DNA of 64,000 nucleotides from Haloarcula litorea (GCF_029338195.1 NZ_CP119779.1:3240794-3304793); one strand, 5' to 3'. Shown: positions 35,644 through 45,882, counted from the first letter of the stretch. Notes: generated from the letters alone by a model not told the origin. Program-made: numbers and translations.

Positions 35644-38600
35644 GTGACAGTGACTGGCCTACTCTCCCTGGGCGAACTCAGGACACAGTTCGACACGGAC
35701 CGCGGTGCGGTGAAGGCCGTCGACGGACTCGACCTGACGATCGAGTCCGGCGAGACGGTCGGGCTCGTCGGCGAGAGCGGCTCGGGCAAGAGCGTCACGG
35801 CGCTGTCGGCGATGCGGATCGTCGACGACCCGGGCGAAGTCGTCGGCGGCGAGGTCGTGTTCGGCGACGCGGAGGTCGTCGCCGAACTCGCAGCGACGCA
35901 TCCGGACGCCGTCGCGTCGTACCCCTACGAGCTCGTCGCCGCCTGCCGGCGGGTCGCGGGCGACCTCCGCGAGGCGGCCGATCCCCACGCCGCGGCCGAC
36001 GAACTCCGAGGCATCGCGACTGATCTCGACGGCGCGGACGATCCCGGCGCGCTGGCGGCGGCCCTCCGGGGGATCGCCGACCGCCTGGAGTCGGGCGCGG
36101 ACCCGGAGGCGGTCGGCCCCGAGATCGACCACGCCGTCGCGGACGCGCTGGACGGGTTCCTGTTCGTCGAGGGCGCGCGACTCGACCCGGAACCGGACAG
36201 CGACGTCGACCCCGGGGCCGACCCCTGGGAAGTGTTGCGCGAACGCGAGGACGGCCCGGAGCACGTCAGGCTCGACGGGGCGCGGGTCGACATCACCACA
36301 GCGCCCGAGCGGGCGATGCGGGACATCCGCGGCGGCGAGATGAGCATGATCTTCCAGGACCCGATGACGTCGCTCAACCCCGCGCTCACCGTCGGCGAGC
36401 AGATCGCCGAGAGCCTGCGGCTCCACCGCTACGACCAGAAGAAGGCCGACACCTGGCTCAACGGCGTCCGGGAGGTGATCGACCGCGGCGACACGGACGA
36501 GGAGATCGTCCAGGACGTGATCGAGATCCTCGAGGCCGTCGGCATCCCGGAACCGGAGTCCCGGCTCGACGAGTACCCCCACGAGTTCTCCGGCGGGATG
36601 CGCCAGCGGGTGCTCATCGCCATCGCGCTGGCCTGTCGGCCCAAGCTGCTCATCGCCGACGAGCCGACGACGGCGCTTGACGTCACCATCCAGGCCCAGA
36701 TCCTCGATCTCATCAACGACCTCCAGGCGGAGTTCGGGATGAGCGTCCTGTTCATCACCCACGACCTCGGCGTCGTCGCCGAGACCTGCGACCGCGTGGC
36801 CGTGATGTACGCCGGCGAGATCGTCGAGGAGGGGCCGGTCGACGAGATCTTCCACAACCCCAGCCACCCCTACACCTACGCGCTGCTGGAGTCGATCCCC
36901 AGAGAGGACACGGACCGCCTCCAGCCCATCGAGGGGAACGTCCCGGACCTCATCGACCTCCCCGACGGGTGTCACTTCGAGCCGCGGTGCCCGTGGGCCC
37001 GCGAGGAGTGCACCTCGGGCGAGATCCCCTACCTCGACCACGGTCCGCCGGACGTGTCCCACAAGTCGAAGTGCGTGCTGGAGGAGTTCGACACCGACGA
37101 GTACGGCGCGGCGGCCGGCGAGATGGCCGTCGAGTCAGAGACGTTCGGCGGGGACCCGATGGTGGAGGTCGACGGCCTCCGGAAGTACTTCTCCCGGGCC
37201 GAGGGGTGGCTCGACGAGTGGCTCTCCGACGAGCCACAGACCGTCAAGGCCGTCGACGGCGTCGACTTCGACATCTACGAGGGCGAGACGCTCGGCCTCG
37301 TCGGCGAGTCCGGCTGCGGGAAGTCGACCACGGGCCGGTCGCTGCTTCGCCTGCTCGAACCGACGGACGGCCGGGTCGTGTACGCGGGCGAGACCATCAC
37401 CGACCTCGACGACGACGCGCTGGGCGCGAAACGCCGCGAGATGCAGATGATCTTCCAGGACCCGATGTCGTCGCTTGACCCGCGCCAGACGGTCGGCAAG
37501 ACGATCCGGGAACCGCTGGAGATCCACGACCTCCCCGTGAGCGACCCGCTCGTCGACACGCGCGCCGACGTCTCCGTGAGCGGTATCGACCGGAGCACCG
37601 TCGAGGTCGCGGTGGCCGACGACGCCGACGCCCTCGTCCCCAGCAGCGACGGGGTGGCCGTCGTCGACGTCGCCGTGACCGTCGACGGGGACGAGGTGGC
37701 CGTCGAGACCGGGACACCGATGGCCGTCGACACCACGGTCACGCGCTCCGACGGTCGGATCACCGCCGTCGAGATCCGCGTCAGTGCGGGCGACTCCGAA
37801 CGGGCGCGACGGCGGAACCGCGTCGCGCAACTGCTGGAGGCCGTCGGGCTCGAACCCGCGCAGTACGACCGCTACCCCCACGAACTCTCGGGCGGACAGC
37901 GCCAGCGGGTCGGCATCGCGCGGGCGCTGGCGGTCGACCCGGACTTCATCGTCGCCGACGAGCCCGTGAGCGCACTGGACGTCTCCGTCCAGGCACAGAT
38001 CCTCAACCTCCTGGAGGACCTCCAGGACGAGTTCGACCTGACGTACCTCTTCATCGCCCACGACCTCTCGGTCGTCCGCCACATCTGCGACCGGGTCGCG
38101 GTGATGTACCTCGGGAAGGTCGTCGAGACGGCCCCGACCGAACAGCTGTTCGAGACGCCGAAACACCCCTACACGCAGGCGTTGCTGTCCGCGATTCCGG
38201 AGCCCGATCCCCGGGCCGACGACGAGGGCCGTATCCTCCTCAAAGGGGACGTTCCGAGCCCGGTCGACCCGCCCTCGGGCTGTCGGTTCCGGACGCGCTG
38301 TCCCGAGGTCATCCCTCCCGACGATCTCGACGTCGAGCAGGCGGTGTACCGCGACGTGATGGACTTCCGGGAGGCCGTCGAGAACCGCGACATCCCGCTC
38401 GACGCCGTCCGCGACGACGCCGAAGCGCGGGCCGACGACGGGGGAACGGCCGAGGCCTCGGCCGACGGCGGTCGCGATCCGGAACGCCGGGCGTTCGTCC
38501 GAGCGATCTGGGACCGGGAGTTCGAGACCGAGCCCGACGGGGAGGTGCGCGAGGTCGTCCAGGAGGCCATCGACGCGCTCGCGGCGGACGACTGGGAGAC

Positions 38601-38727
38601 GGCCGAGACGGTCCTGCGCGACCGCTTCGAGAGCCCGTGCGAGCGCGAGGAACCCCCCCTCTCCGGCGCGGCCGAACAGCCGGTCGCCTGCCACCTCTAC
38701 GACGACCAGGGACACCGCCTCGACTGA
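35644..38727 (+). CDS. Fused DppD-DppF ABC ATPase of a peptide transporter
   Basis: 1027 residues from GTG 35644; a TATA-like CTATATCC about 25 bp upstream fits a leaderless start. Two complete ABC domains follow each other. Each has its own Walker A (GESGSGKS near 40, GESGCGKS near 555), signature ([18 protein letters not shown]), Walker B and a C-terminal oligopeptide domain with a Cys cluster ([24 protein letters not shown]). Two unusual inserts stand out: about 120 acidic residues between Walker A and the Q-loop of the first domain, and about 80 residues after the Q-loop of the second. A further 130-residue acidic C-terminal extension ends the chain. It energises DppBC. Confidence 0.92.
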   Translation: MTVTGLLSLGELRTQFDTDRGAVKAVDGLDLTIESGETVGLVGESGSGKSVTALSAMRIVDDPGEVVGGEVVFGDAEVVAELAATHPDAVASYPYELVAACRRVAGDLREAADPHAAADELRGIATDLDGADDPGALAAALRGIADRLESGADPEAVGPEIDHAVADALDGFLFVEGARLDPEPDSDVDPGADPWEVLREREDGPEHVRLDGARVDITTAPERAMRDIRGGEMSMIFQDPMTSLNPALTVGEQIAESLRLHRYDQKKADTWLNGVREVIDRGDTDEEIVQDVIEILEAVGIPEPESRLDEYPHEFSGGMRQRVLIAIALACRPKLLIADEPTTALDVTIQAQILDLINDLQAEFGMSVLFITHDLGVVAETCDRVAVMYAGEIVEEGPVDEIFHNPSHPYTYALLESIPREDTDRLQPIEGNVPDLIDLPDGCHFEPRCPWAREECTSGEIPYLDHGPPDVSHKSKCVLEEFDTDEYGAAAGEMAVESETFGGDPMVEVDGLRKYFSRAEGWLDEWLSDEPQTVKAVDGVDFDIYEGETLGLVGESGCGKSTTGRSLLRLLEPTDGRVVYAGETITDLDDDALGAKRREMQMIFQDPMSSLDPRQTVGKTIREPLEIHDLPVSDPLVDTRADVSVSGIDRSTVEVAVADDADALVPSSDGVAVVDVAVTVDGDEVAVETGTPMAVDTTVTRSDGRITAVEIRVSAGDSERARRRNRVAQLLEAVGLEPAQYDRYPHELSGGQRQRVGIARALAVDPDFIVADEPVSALDVSVQAQILNLLEDLQDEFDLTYLFIAHDLSVVRHICDRVAVMYLGKVVETAPTEQLFETPKHPYTQALLSAIPEPDPRADDEGRILLKGDVPSPVDPPSGCRFRTRCPEVIPPDDLDVEQAVYRDVMDFREAVENRDIPLDAVRDDAEARADDGGTAEASADGGRDPERRAFVRAIWDREFETEPDGEVREVVQEAIDALAADDWETAETVLRDRFESPCEREEPPLSGAAEQPVACHLYDDQGHRLD

Positions 38728-38747
38728 CAGCTACCCGGGAGATCCCA

Positions 38748-38802
38748 ATCGTATGGGTACGATAGTCTCGGTCGGTACCCCGGTAAATTAAGTGGCCGAC
38801 CG
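38748..38802 (+). promoter_or_regulatory. Promoter of the peptide-binding gene with inverted repeats
   Basis: ATCGTA-TGGG-TACGAT (38748-38763) could be the terminator of the ATPase gene or an operator. CGGTCGG (38769-38775) and CCGACCG (38796-38802) form 7-bp arms that bracket the TATA-like GGTAAATTAAG. Control by a dimeric repressor is plausible. Confidence 0.5.
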
Positions 38803-38816
38803 ATACACGTTTTCCT

Positions 38817-40490
38817 ATGTCACGCGATAGCACTAGTCGTCGAGACTTCCTGAAGGCCGCCGGCGCAGCGACGGTGGCCGCATCGTCGACAGCCGGCTGT
38901 GCGAGCTTCGGCGGCGGCGGTGGCGGGGGCGGTGGCACCCTGATTTACTCCCGCGGTGACCACCCCACGAACTACGACCCCCAGCAGACCACCAGCGGCG
39001 AGGTCGCGAAGGTGACCAACCAGGTGTTCGACACCCCCATCGACTTCAAGCCCGGGAGCGGCGGCGCACTCACCGACGGGCTGGCCAAGGAGTGGGAACT
39101 CGACGGCACGACGACGACGCTGACACTGAAGGAGGGGATCACGTTCCACGACGGCAGCGAACTCACCGGCGAGGACGTCCGCGCGACGGTCCGGCGGTTC
39201 ATCGACACGGGGTACGAGCACTTCCTCGGGGAGAAGCGGTCGGGCTACTCGTCGGTCACCTTCGGCGACTGGGTCGAGAGCATCGAGGTCCCGTCGGAGT
39301 ACGAGGTCCGGTTCAACCTCAAGCAGCGGTACGCGCCGTTCGTCCGCAACCTCGCGATGTTCGCCGCGGCCGTCCTCTCGAAGGACCAGATCGAGAGCCT
39401 CGGATCGGGGCCGGAGTCCCAGGCCCAGCTCGGGACGGAGCCGGTCGGGACCGGCCCCTTCCAGTTCGAGGAACTCGACAACTCGAACGAGAAGATCCGG
39501 TTCAGCGCCTACGACGACTACTGGGGCGAGGGACCCCACGTCGGCTCGCTGGTGGTCAAGACCATCAAGTCGAACCAGACCAGGGCGCAGGACCTCATCA
39601 ACGGGGACAGCCACATCACCGACAACCTCGGTGCCCAGTCGATCAAGCAGATCCGTGACTCGGACGCGGCGAGCATCAAGGAGAAAGACGGGATCAACGT
39701 CGGCTACATGGCGTTCAACCAGTCCCGGAAGGCGGCGTTCCGCAAGCCGAAGGTCCGCCGTGCCATCAGCTACGCCGTCGACACGGAGGCAATCGTCGAC
39801 TCGATCTATCAAGGGTTCGCGGCGGAGGCCGACCAGGCCCTCCCGCCGGACGTACTCGGCCACAACGAGGACGTCGACCCCTACCCCCACGACCCGGAGA
39901 AGGCACAGACGCTCCTCGAAGAGGCGGGCGAGAGCGACCTGGAGTTCGAACTCGCGACGTTCTCGAACCCGCGCGGGTACAACCCCAGCCCCGTCGCGAC
40001 GGCGAACCAGATCCGGTCGGACCTGGAGGACATCGGCCTGACCGTCACGATCAACCAGTTCTCCTCGTTCGGGCCGTACATCGACTACACGTACGGCGGC
40101 AAACACGACGCCGCGCTGCTGGGCTGGTACACCGACAACGCCGACCCGGACAACTTCCTGTACGTCCTCCTGCACCCCGGCGTGTCCATCGACGACGTCC
40201 CGGACGGGCAGAGCTACGTGAGCTGGGACACGAAGGCCAACGCCTCGAACATCTCCTCGTGGGCCAACACCGACTACATGGAGCTGGTCGACGAGGGGCA
40301 GACGACCTACGAGAAGAGCGCCCGCGAGGAGCTGTACCTCGAAGCCGCGAAGATGACCCACGACCAGGCCCCGTGGGTCTTCATCGACTACGCCCAGCTG
40401 ATCCGTGGCATCCACCAGTCGGTGCAGGCCGACAGCTACACGGTCAGTTCCGTCGGCGGGCCGTACCTCGAACTGGTCCAGCTGGAGTGA
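38817..40490 (+). CDS. Peptide ABC transporter substrate-binding lipoprotein
   Basis: 557 residues. A Tat signal (SRRDFLKAAG) leads to a lipobox Cys in TAGCASFG, then a nine-glycine linker. The SBP family 5 domain starts TLIYSRGDHPTNYDPQQ and includes LTLKEGITFHDGSELTGEDV, the family hallmark near residue 105. It captures peptides (or other SBP_5 ligands such as nickel or sugars) for the DppBC channel encoded next. It is preceded by its own promoter. Confidence 0.93.
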   Translation: MSRDSTSRRDFLKAAGAATVAASSTAGCASFGGGGGGGGGTLIYSRGDHPTNYDPQQTTSGEVAKVTNQVFDTPIDFKPGSGGALTDGLAKEWELDGTTTTLTLKEGITFHDGSELTGEDVRATVRRFIDTGYEHFLGEKRSGYSSVTFGDWVESIEVPSEYEVRFNLKQRYAPFVRNLAMFAAAVLSKDQIESLGSGPESQAQLGTEPVGTGPFQFEELDNSNEKIRFSAYDDYWGEGPHVGSLVVKTIKSNQTRAQDLINGDSHITDNLGAQSIKQIRDSDAASIKEKDGINVGYMAFNQSRKAAFRKPKVRRAISYAVDTEAIVDSIYQGFAAEADQALPPDVLGHNEDVDPYPHDPEKAQTLLEEAGESDLEFELATFSNPRGYNPSPVATANQIRSDLEDIGLTVTINQFSSFGPYIDYTYGGKHDAALLGWYTDNADPDNFLYVLLHPGVSIDDVPDGQSYVSWDTKANASNISSWANTDYMELVDEGQTTYEKSAREELYLEAAKMTHDQAPWVFIDYAQLIRGIHQSVQADSYTVSSVGGPYLELVQLE

Positions 40491-40557
40491 ACCGATCGAC
40501 TGATCGACCGTCGTACCGGGCGCAGGCCGCTTCGACAGCCGACAGTCTCCCCGACAG

Positions 40558-41601
40558 ATGACATCCAAACGCTTCGTCCTCAAACGACTGCTGTTGCTCG
40601 TGCCCGTCCTCCTGGGCGTCGCGACGTTCGTCTTCGTCATCCTGCACCTCTCGCCGGGCGACCCGGCGCGGGTGATACTCGGACAGCGGGCGTCACAGGC
40701 CCGCGTGATCGAGCTCCGCCAGGAACTCGGGCTGAACGACCCGCTGTACGTCCAGTACGGGCGGTTCCTGCTGGAGGCGGCGCAGTTCGACTTCGGCCAG
40801 TCCTACAAGGTCGCACAGGGCCAGTCGGTCCGGAGCGTGCTTGCCTCGCGGCTCCCCGTCACCATCGAACTGTCGCTGTACGGGCAGGCCATCGGACTGC
40901 TGCTCGGGCTCCCGCTTGGGGTCATCTCGGCGGTGAAACAGGACACGCTCGTCGACCACGGTGGCCGGATCGGCGCGCTCTCGGGCATCTCGATCCCCAT
41001 CTACTGGTCGGGGCCGATGCTGATCCTGCTGTTCTCGACGTACCTCGGGCTCTTCCCGGCCAGCGGCCGAATCAGCTCGACCGTCTTCCTCGCCGACCAC
41101 TGGCACCTGTTCGGCACGGAGCTCCCGCTGACCGGGATGGTGACCATCGACACGCTGTTGCTGGGCCGGCTGGACGCGTGGTTCTCGGCCGTCCGGCACC
41201 TGTTCCTGCCCTCTGTCACCATCGGCATCTACTCGCTCGCGCTGATCTCGCGGATGATGCGGTCCTCGATGCTCGAAGTCGTCAGACAGGACTACATGCG
41301 GACCGCGCGGGCCAAGGGCCAGGGCGAGAAGATCACCATCATGAAACACGGCTTCCGGAACGCGCTCATCCCCGTCGTCACCGTCGTCGGCATCCAGTTC
41401 GGCACGCTGCTGGGCGGGGCCGTCCTCACCGAGACCGTGTTCGGCATCAACGGCATCGGGACCACCATCGTCGCCGCCATCAACGCGACGGACTACCCGC
41501 TGGTCCAGGGGACGGTCCTGACCTTCGCGCTGCTGTTCACCCTGGTGAACCTCGGCGTCGACATCACCTACAGCTACCTCGACCCCCGGATCCAACAGTG
41601 G
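40558..41601 (+). CDS. dppB: Peptide ABC permease DppB (stop codon missing)
   Basis: About 348 residues. The N-terminal KRFVLKRLLLLVPVLLGV helix, LSPGDPAR and the EAA loop RTARAKGQGEKITIMKHGFRNAL identify a DppB-type permease. The native protein should end around SYLDPRIQQW, but no stop follows: the frame runs on for hundreds of codons over dppC. I end it where homology stops. The junction sequence CAGTGGCACGAGCACGG looks like a damaged overlap such as CAATGAGC, where one change would restore both the dppB TGA and the dppC ATG. Confidence 0.85.
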
Positions 41602-41602
41602 C

Positions 41603-42544
41603 ACGAGCACGGAAACGACCACCCAGACGCCGTCCGAGGACCGCGGCCTCGTCGACCGCCTGCGCTCCTCGCAGTTCCTCTCGGAACTGTTCTCGAACCG
41701 CATCGCCCTGACCGGGATCGCCATCATCGTCGCGATGGTCCTCATCGCGGTGTACGCGCGCCTGTTCCTCGACCTGCCGCCGCTGACCGATTCGCGGCTC
41801 GGCCAGGGGATACCGGATCGCGCCCCGCCCGGATGGGTCGGCCCGGCACCGGCCGACACCCACATCTTCGGGACCGACGCGGCCGCCCGCGACATCTTCA
41901 AGCGGACGCTGTACGGGGCCTGGATCGCGCTGAAGTTCGGGACCGTCGCCGTCGCCGCGTCGACGGTCGCCGGGATCGGCCTGGGGACGATCGCCGCCTA
42001 CTACAGCGACGTCACCGACAACGTCATCATGCGGGCGATGGACGTCCTGCTGGCGTTCCCGTCGCTGCTGCTCGCGCTCGCGCTGGTGTCGATCTTCGGG
42101 GCGGGGCTCTGGAAGGCCACGGCGGCGCTGATCCTCGTGTACACCCCGCGGTTCGCCCGCGTCGTCAGGGGGGCGGCGCTGAAGGTCCTCGAGGACGAGT
42201 ACATCGAGGCGACGGAGGCGCTGGGCGCGAACGACGCCCGCGTCCTCGCTCGCCACGTCGTCCCGAACTCGCTGGCCCCGATCACCGTCCAGTCGACGCT
42301 GAACTTCGGGCTGGCCATCATCGACATCGCGGCGCTGTCGTTCCTCGGGTTCGGTGCGCAGGCCGGCACGCCGTCGTGGGGCCTGATGCTCGCGAAGGGC
42401 GTCGAGAACGGCCTGCTCACCGGCAAGTGGTGGATGTCGGTGTTCCCGGGCCTGTTCCTCGCGGTGACGGTGCTTGGGTTCAATCTGCTGGGCGACGGGA
42501 TGCGGGACGCGCTGGACCCGCGGATGCGGGAAGCGGTCGACTGA
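41603..42544 (+). CDS. dppC: Peptide ABC permease DppC (start codon missing)
   Basis: About 313 residues. The correct frame reads STETTTQTPSEDRGLVDRL into the first membrane helix, then HIFGTDAAARDIFKRTLYG, the EAA loop EATEALGANDARVLARHVVPNS and ALSFLGFGAQAGTPSWGLML, all DppC hallmarks. No ATG or GTG exists upstream in frame. The codon before the first Ser is ACG (41603), one transition from ATG. The first in-frame ATG at 41735 would cut into the first helix. Confidence 0.85.
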   Translation, partial: TSTETTTQTPSEDRGLVDRLRSSQFLSELFSNRIALTGIAIIVAMVLIAVYARLFLDLPPLTDSRLGQGIPDRAPPGWVGPAPADTHIFGTDAAARDIFKRTLYGAWIALKFGTVAVAASTVAGIGLGTIAAYYSDVTDNVIMRAMDVLLAFPSLLLALALVSIFGAGLWKATAALILVYTPRFARVVRGAALKVLEDEYIEATEALGANDARVLARHVVPNSLAPITVQSTLNFGLAIIDIAALSFLGFGAQAGTPSWGLMLAKGVENGLLTGKWWMSVFPGLFLAVTVLGFNLLGDGMRDALDPRMREAVD

Positions 42545-42547
42545 CCG

Positions 42548-42901
42548 ATGCAGGCGGGCGTCGAGGCCGAGGGGCGGGACTGGGGCCTGCTGGCGAGGGC
42601 GACCGGCGTCGGCTTCGCCGCCGCCGTCCTGCTGTTCTACGGTCTCGTGGCGACGGGGTGGTCGCCCCGCGACGCCAGCGAACTCGTCTTCCCGCTGGCG
42701 GCGCTGCCGTTCTCGCTCGGCCTGATCGGCTGGTCGACGGTGCTGCTGTCGGGGCGGGCCATCGAGACCTTCTCGACCGAGCTGGGGATCAGCGAGGGCT
42801 GGACCGTCGAGGGTGGTCGGCAGGGGACGGCGCTACTGACGCTGTTCGGGCTGGGCGGGATGGTCGGGGCCGCCGTCGCCGGCGCGCCGTTCGGGGTCTG
42901 A
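42548..42901 (+). CDS. Small membrane protein, DUF7268-like
   Basis: 117 residues with three hydrophobic segments (18-38, 47-70, 95-115). It follows dppC after 3 bp, so it may be co-transcribed, but nothing in it points to peptide transport. I recall the haloarchaeal family DUF7268. The function is unknown. Confidence 0.7.
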   Translation: MQAGVEAEGRDWGLLARATGVGFAAAVLLFYGLVATGWSPRDASELVFPLAALPFSLGLIGWSTVLLSGRAIETFSTELGISEGWTVEGGRQGTALLTLFGLGGMVGAAVAGAPFGV

Positions 42902-42902
42902 C

Positions 42903-43937
42903 TCACTCCTCGTCGGGCCACCACCGGAGCGTCAGCGACACCGAGTCGTCGAGCCCGAAGACGCCCGTCTCGCGGTCGACGGTGACCGACTGGGGGGCGA
43001 CCAGGTCGACGGCGTCGTCGCCGACGCTCACACGTAGGTCGTCCCCGTTCCGGTCGAGGCGGTCGGCCAGTGCGTCCAGATCCGAGAGCAGCGCCGTCCG
43101 GTCGACGGCGGCTCGCTCCCTCGTCGCGTCGGCGGCGTCGCCGACGACCGGCTGGATGGACACGTCCTCAGAGCGGTTCGAGAGGACGGCGTTGACGACG
43201 GCCCCCAGCAGGACGATCAGTCCGCTGACGTACAGCCACGTCAGGAGAAAGAGGATGCTGGCGACGAGGTTCTCGCCGGCTCCCCCGGCCTTGACCGCCG
43301 TGAACACGGCCTGGGCGACGGTGAGGCCGACGGCTGCGAAGGCGACGCCGGGCACGACCTCCAGGGGCGTCACGTCGGTGTCCGGGAAGACGTAGTACAT
43401 CGGGTAGAAGACGACGAACAGCCCGACTGCGACCGCGCCCCCGTCGAGCAGGCGTCCGAGCGGGCCGGGGACGGCGACGGAGATCGCTCCCCCGACGACG
43501 CTGACGGCGACGATGGCGATCGCGACCGTCGCCAGCAGGAGCAGGCCGTCGATCAGCTGGTCGGCGAACGTGTTCTCGCTGCCGGTCTCGTAGATGTCCG
43601 AGAAGGCGGTGTCCAGCCCGCGGAAGATGCGCAGCGACCCCCAGACCAGAAAGCCCAGCCCCAGCAGTGAGACCGAGGCGTCCGCGCCCGCCAACCCCTC
43701 GCGGATGACCGCCGTCGACTGCTCGGTCAGGACGGCGGTCATGATGTCGACGATCGACTCGCGGAGCGTGACGTTCCGGGTCCGCTCGACGGCCGTCAGG
43801 ACGAGCAAGAGGAGCGGGAGGATCGAGAGGAACGCGTGGTAGGCGATCGACCCAGCCATAAACGTGACCCGCTCTGTGCGGGCCTCGTGGACGACGGCGG
43901 TCCCGACCTCCCGCACCCGAGCGACGCGTTCGCGCAT
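42903..43937 (-). CDS. YihY/BrkB-family membrane protein
   Basis: 344 residues. FMAGSIAYHAFLSILPLLLLV and LVWGSLRIFRGLDTAFSDIY are family landmarks, with six membrane helices ending around 265. The cytosolic C-terminal 80 residues are charged. The old name ribonuclease BN is wrong for this family. Its function is not settled. It overlaps nothing and is convergent with the small gene before it. Confidence 0.9.
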   Translation of the reverse strand: MRERVARVREVGTAVVHEARTERVTFMAGSIAYHAFLSILPLLLLVLTAVERTRNVTLRESIVDIMTAVLTEQSTAVIREGLAGADASVSLLGLGFLVWGSLRIFRGLDTAFSDIYETGSENTFADQLIDGLLLLATVAIAIVAVSVVGGAISVAVPGPLGRLLDGGAVAVGLFVVFYPMYYVFPDTDVTPLEVVPGVAFAAVGLTVAQAVFTAVKAGGAGENLVASILFLLTWLYVSGLIVLLGAVVNAVLSNRSEDVSIQPVVGDAADATRERAAVDRTALLSDLDALADRLDRNGDDLRVSVGDDAVDLVAPQSVTVDRETGVFGLDDSVSLTLRWWPDEE

Positions 43938-44059
43938 AGACGCCGTTCGACACGTCGCCGGATATACCCACCGCCCCGGGTCGTCCGGTCCCGGGGCACC
44001 GGCCGGCGAGCGGTCCGCTCTCGGGGGAACTTATGCCGCTCCGTCCCCTACCTGGGGCT

Positions 44060-44470
44060 ATGAGCGAACAACAGAGTGACCTCCCCGAGAACGACGAGGA
44101 GTGGCGCGAGCTCCTGACCGACGAGGAGTACCGCATCCTCCGCGAGGCGGACACGGAACCGCGGTTCAGCAGCGACCTGCTCGACGTAGAGGGCGAGGGC
44201 GTGTTCACCTGCGCCGGCTGCGGCGCGGAGCTGTTCGACAGCGACGAGAAGTTCGACTCCGAGACCGGCTGGCCGAGCTTCTGGGACGTCTACGAGGAGG
44301 GCAACATCGAGACGCGGCTCGACGAGAGCCACGGGATGCGACGGACGGAGGTCGTCTGTGCTAGCTGTGGCGGTCACCTCGGCCACGTCTTCGACGACGG
44401 GCCGGAGCCGACCGGCAAGCGCTACTGCATCAACGGCGCGGCGCTGGACTTCGAGAGCGGCGACGAGTGA
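44060..44470 (+). CDS. msrB: Peptide-methionine (R)-S-oxide reductase
   Basis: 136 residues. Two CxxC zinc pairs (CAGC and CASC) and the catalytic Cys in RYCINGAAL are present, with the substrate-site stretch SETGWPSFWDV and SHGMRRTEV. It repairs the R-sulfoxide of methionine in oxidised proteins. A glutaredoxin lies convergent next door and could recycle it. Confidence 0.95.
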   Translation: MSEQQSDLPENDEEWRELLTDEEYRILREADTEPRFSSDLLDVEGEGVFTCAGCGAELFDSDEKFDSETGWPSFWDVYEEGNIETRLDESHGMRRTEVVCASCGGHLGHVFDDGPEPTGKRYCINGAALDFESGDE

Positions 44471-44480
44471 GCGACGGCCG

Positions 44481-44720
44481 TCAGGCGTAGCTCTCCTCGA
44501 CGAACTCGAGGATGCGGTCGGACTCGGCCATCGTGACGCCGTAGTCGTCGTCGACCAGCACCGGCACCCCGCGCTGACCGGACACCTCCTTCACCTCGTC
44601 GCGGTCCGAGTGGAGCGCGTCGACCCAGATCGTGTCGTAGTCGACGCCGAGTTCGTCCAGTCGGTCGGCGACCTTCTCGCAGTACGGACAACCGTCCAGT
44701 TGGTAGAGCGTGCGACTCAT
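44481..44720 (-). CDS. Glutaredoxin
   Basis: 79 residues in a thioredoxin fold. The dithiol site CPYC is at 11-14, the cis-Pro motif GVPVLVDD at about 51-58 and the C-terminal helix carries SDRILEFVEESY. It reduces disulfides in the cytosol. Haloarchaea use gamma-glutamylcysteine rather than glutathione, so that is the likely partner. Confidence 0.92.
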   Translation of the reverse strand: MSRTLYQLDGCPYCEKVADRLDELGVDYDTIWVDALHSDRDEVKEVSGQRGVPVLVDDDYGVTMAESDRILEFVEESYA

Positions 44721-44779
44721 AGCTGGGTCTGTGGACGGCTCGGAAAAGACGGTTGTGGTCGGGGGCGGCTACGAGTCCG

Positions 44780-45242
44780 TTACTCGTAGAGCCACGTCTC
44801 GTCGATCTGTTCCCACTCGACCAGCTCGTCCTCGTCGAAGAACAGCTCGATCTCCCGTTCGTTCGCGCCCTCGTCCTCGTGGTCGGAGCCGTGGATGACG
44901 TTCCGACCGAGGTCGAGGCCGTAGTCGCCGCGGATGGTACCGGGATCGGAGTCGGCCGGGTCGGTCTCGCCCATCATCTTGCGGACCTGTCGGGTGGCGT
45001 CCTGGCCCTCCCAGACCATCGCGAACACCGGACCGGACGTGATGAACTCGACCAGTCCGTCGAAGAACGGCTTGTCCTCGTGCTCGCCGTAGTGCTCCTC
45101 GGCGAGCTCCTGGTCGATCTGTGAACTTCCCGCCGACGAGCTTCAGGCCGCGGTCCTCGAACCGGGAGACGATCTCCCCGATGAGGCCGCGCTGGACGCC
45201 GTCGGGCTTGACCATCACGAAGGTGCGCTCGGTGTCGGACAT
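44780..45242 (-). pseudogene. ndk: Nucleoside diphosphate kinase, frameshifted in this sequence
   Basis: The first 40 codons ([20 protein letters not shown]...GGKF) and the remainder ([19 protein letters not shown]...NVIHGSD with the catalytic His) lie in different frames. The break is near 45121: TTCACAGATC is read where TTCATGCAGATC is expected, i.e. two bases are missing. Restoring them gives 154 residues, the normal length. Ndk equalises NTP pools. Being an otherwise intact gene in the conserved L7Ae-S28e-L24e-Ndk cluster, it is probably functional in the organism. Its ATG overlaps the L24e stop. Confidence 0.9.
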
Positions 45243-45640
45243 CAGGCCTCGGCCTCCTCGGTCTCCTCGTCGTCGGCTTCCTCGTCGGCCGTCTCGTCCG
45301 TCTCCTCGTCGGCTTCCGCGGCCTCGTCAGCGCCGTCGTCGGCGTCGGCCTCGGACTCGCTCTCCGCCGACTCGGCGTCTTCGAGGTCGGGCGTCACGTC
45401 GCCGGCGTCGTCCTCGGGCGTCTCGTCCGGGACGGTGTCGTCGGCGGGCTGGTCCTCGCCCGCGGTGCCGCGGCCGGCCTCGGTCCACTCGAGGTTGCGG
45501 GCCTCCCGGCCCAGGTCGGCGTTGTTCTCGCACTTCGAGGAGCAGAAGTGGATCGTGCTGCCGTCGTTCCGGACGAACATCGTCCCCGTACCGGGTTCGA
45601 TGTCCGCGCCGCAGTAGTCACATTCTCTCGTTCGGGGCAT
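45242..45640 (-). CDS. rpl24e: Ribosomal protein L24e with long acidic tail
   Basis: 132 residues. The first 60 are a normal L24e: a four-Cys zinc finger (CDYCG and CSSKC) and [16 protein letters not shown]. The remaining 70 residues are almost only Asp, Glu and Ala and more than double the usual length. The tail could help solubility in high salt or contact other ribosome parts; that is inference. The stop overlaps ndk (ATGA). Confidence 0.93.
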   Translation of the reverse strand: MPRTRECDYCGADIEPGTGTMFVRNDGSTIHFCSSKCENNADLGREARNLEWTEAGRGTAGEDQPADDTVPDETPEDDAGDVTPDLEDAESAESESEADADDGADEAAEADEETDETADEEADDEETEEAEA

Positions 45641-45643
45641 CGG

Positions 45644-45871
45644 TTACTGACCTCCGATGGCGTCGGCCTCGCGGGCCGTCTCGCGGAGCTGGAGCACGTC
45701 GCCCTCTCGGACCGGGCCCAGCACGTTCCGCGTGATGATGCGGCCCTGGTTCTCGCCCTCGCGGATGCGGCACTTGACCTGCATGGCCTCGCCGTGCATC
45801 CCGGTCTTGCCGACGATCTCGATGACTTCGGCGGGCGTGGAACCGCTGTCTTCGGATTCCTCAGCGCTCAT
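45644..45871 (-). CDS. rps28e: Ribosomal protein S28e
   Basis: 75 residues, full length. [22 protein letters not shown] and [26 protein letters not shown] are hallmarks of S28e. It binds the 30S head. It lies between rpl7ae and rpl24e with 3-11 bp gaps, so it is one operon. Confidence 0.96.
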   Translation of the reverse strand: MSAEESEDSGSTPAEVIEIVGKTGMHGEAMQVKCRIREGENQGRIITRNVLGPVREGDVLQLRETAREADAIGGQ

Positions 45872-45882
45872 CCGTGCTCACC

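Noticed and set aside
35659..38715. Long antisense ORFs across the fused ATPase gene
   Set aside because: They mirror the coding strand's codon bias and show no conserved motifs, while the plus strand has two complete ABC domains.
42903..43395. Continuation of the dppB frame as a 945-codon protein
   Set aside because: After the permease end the frame runs over dppC and antisense to yihY with arginine-rich, unconserved sequence.
44780..45242. True pseudogenisation of ndk
   Set aside because: All catalytic parts are intact on both sides of a two-base gap, and several unrelated housekeeping genes nearby show the same kind of small gap, so error is likelier than decay.
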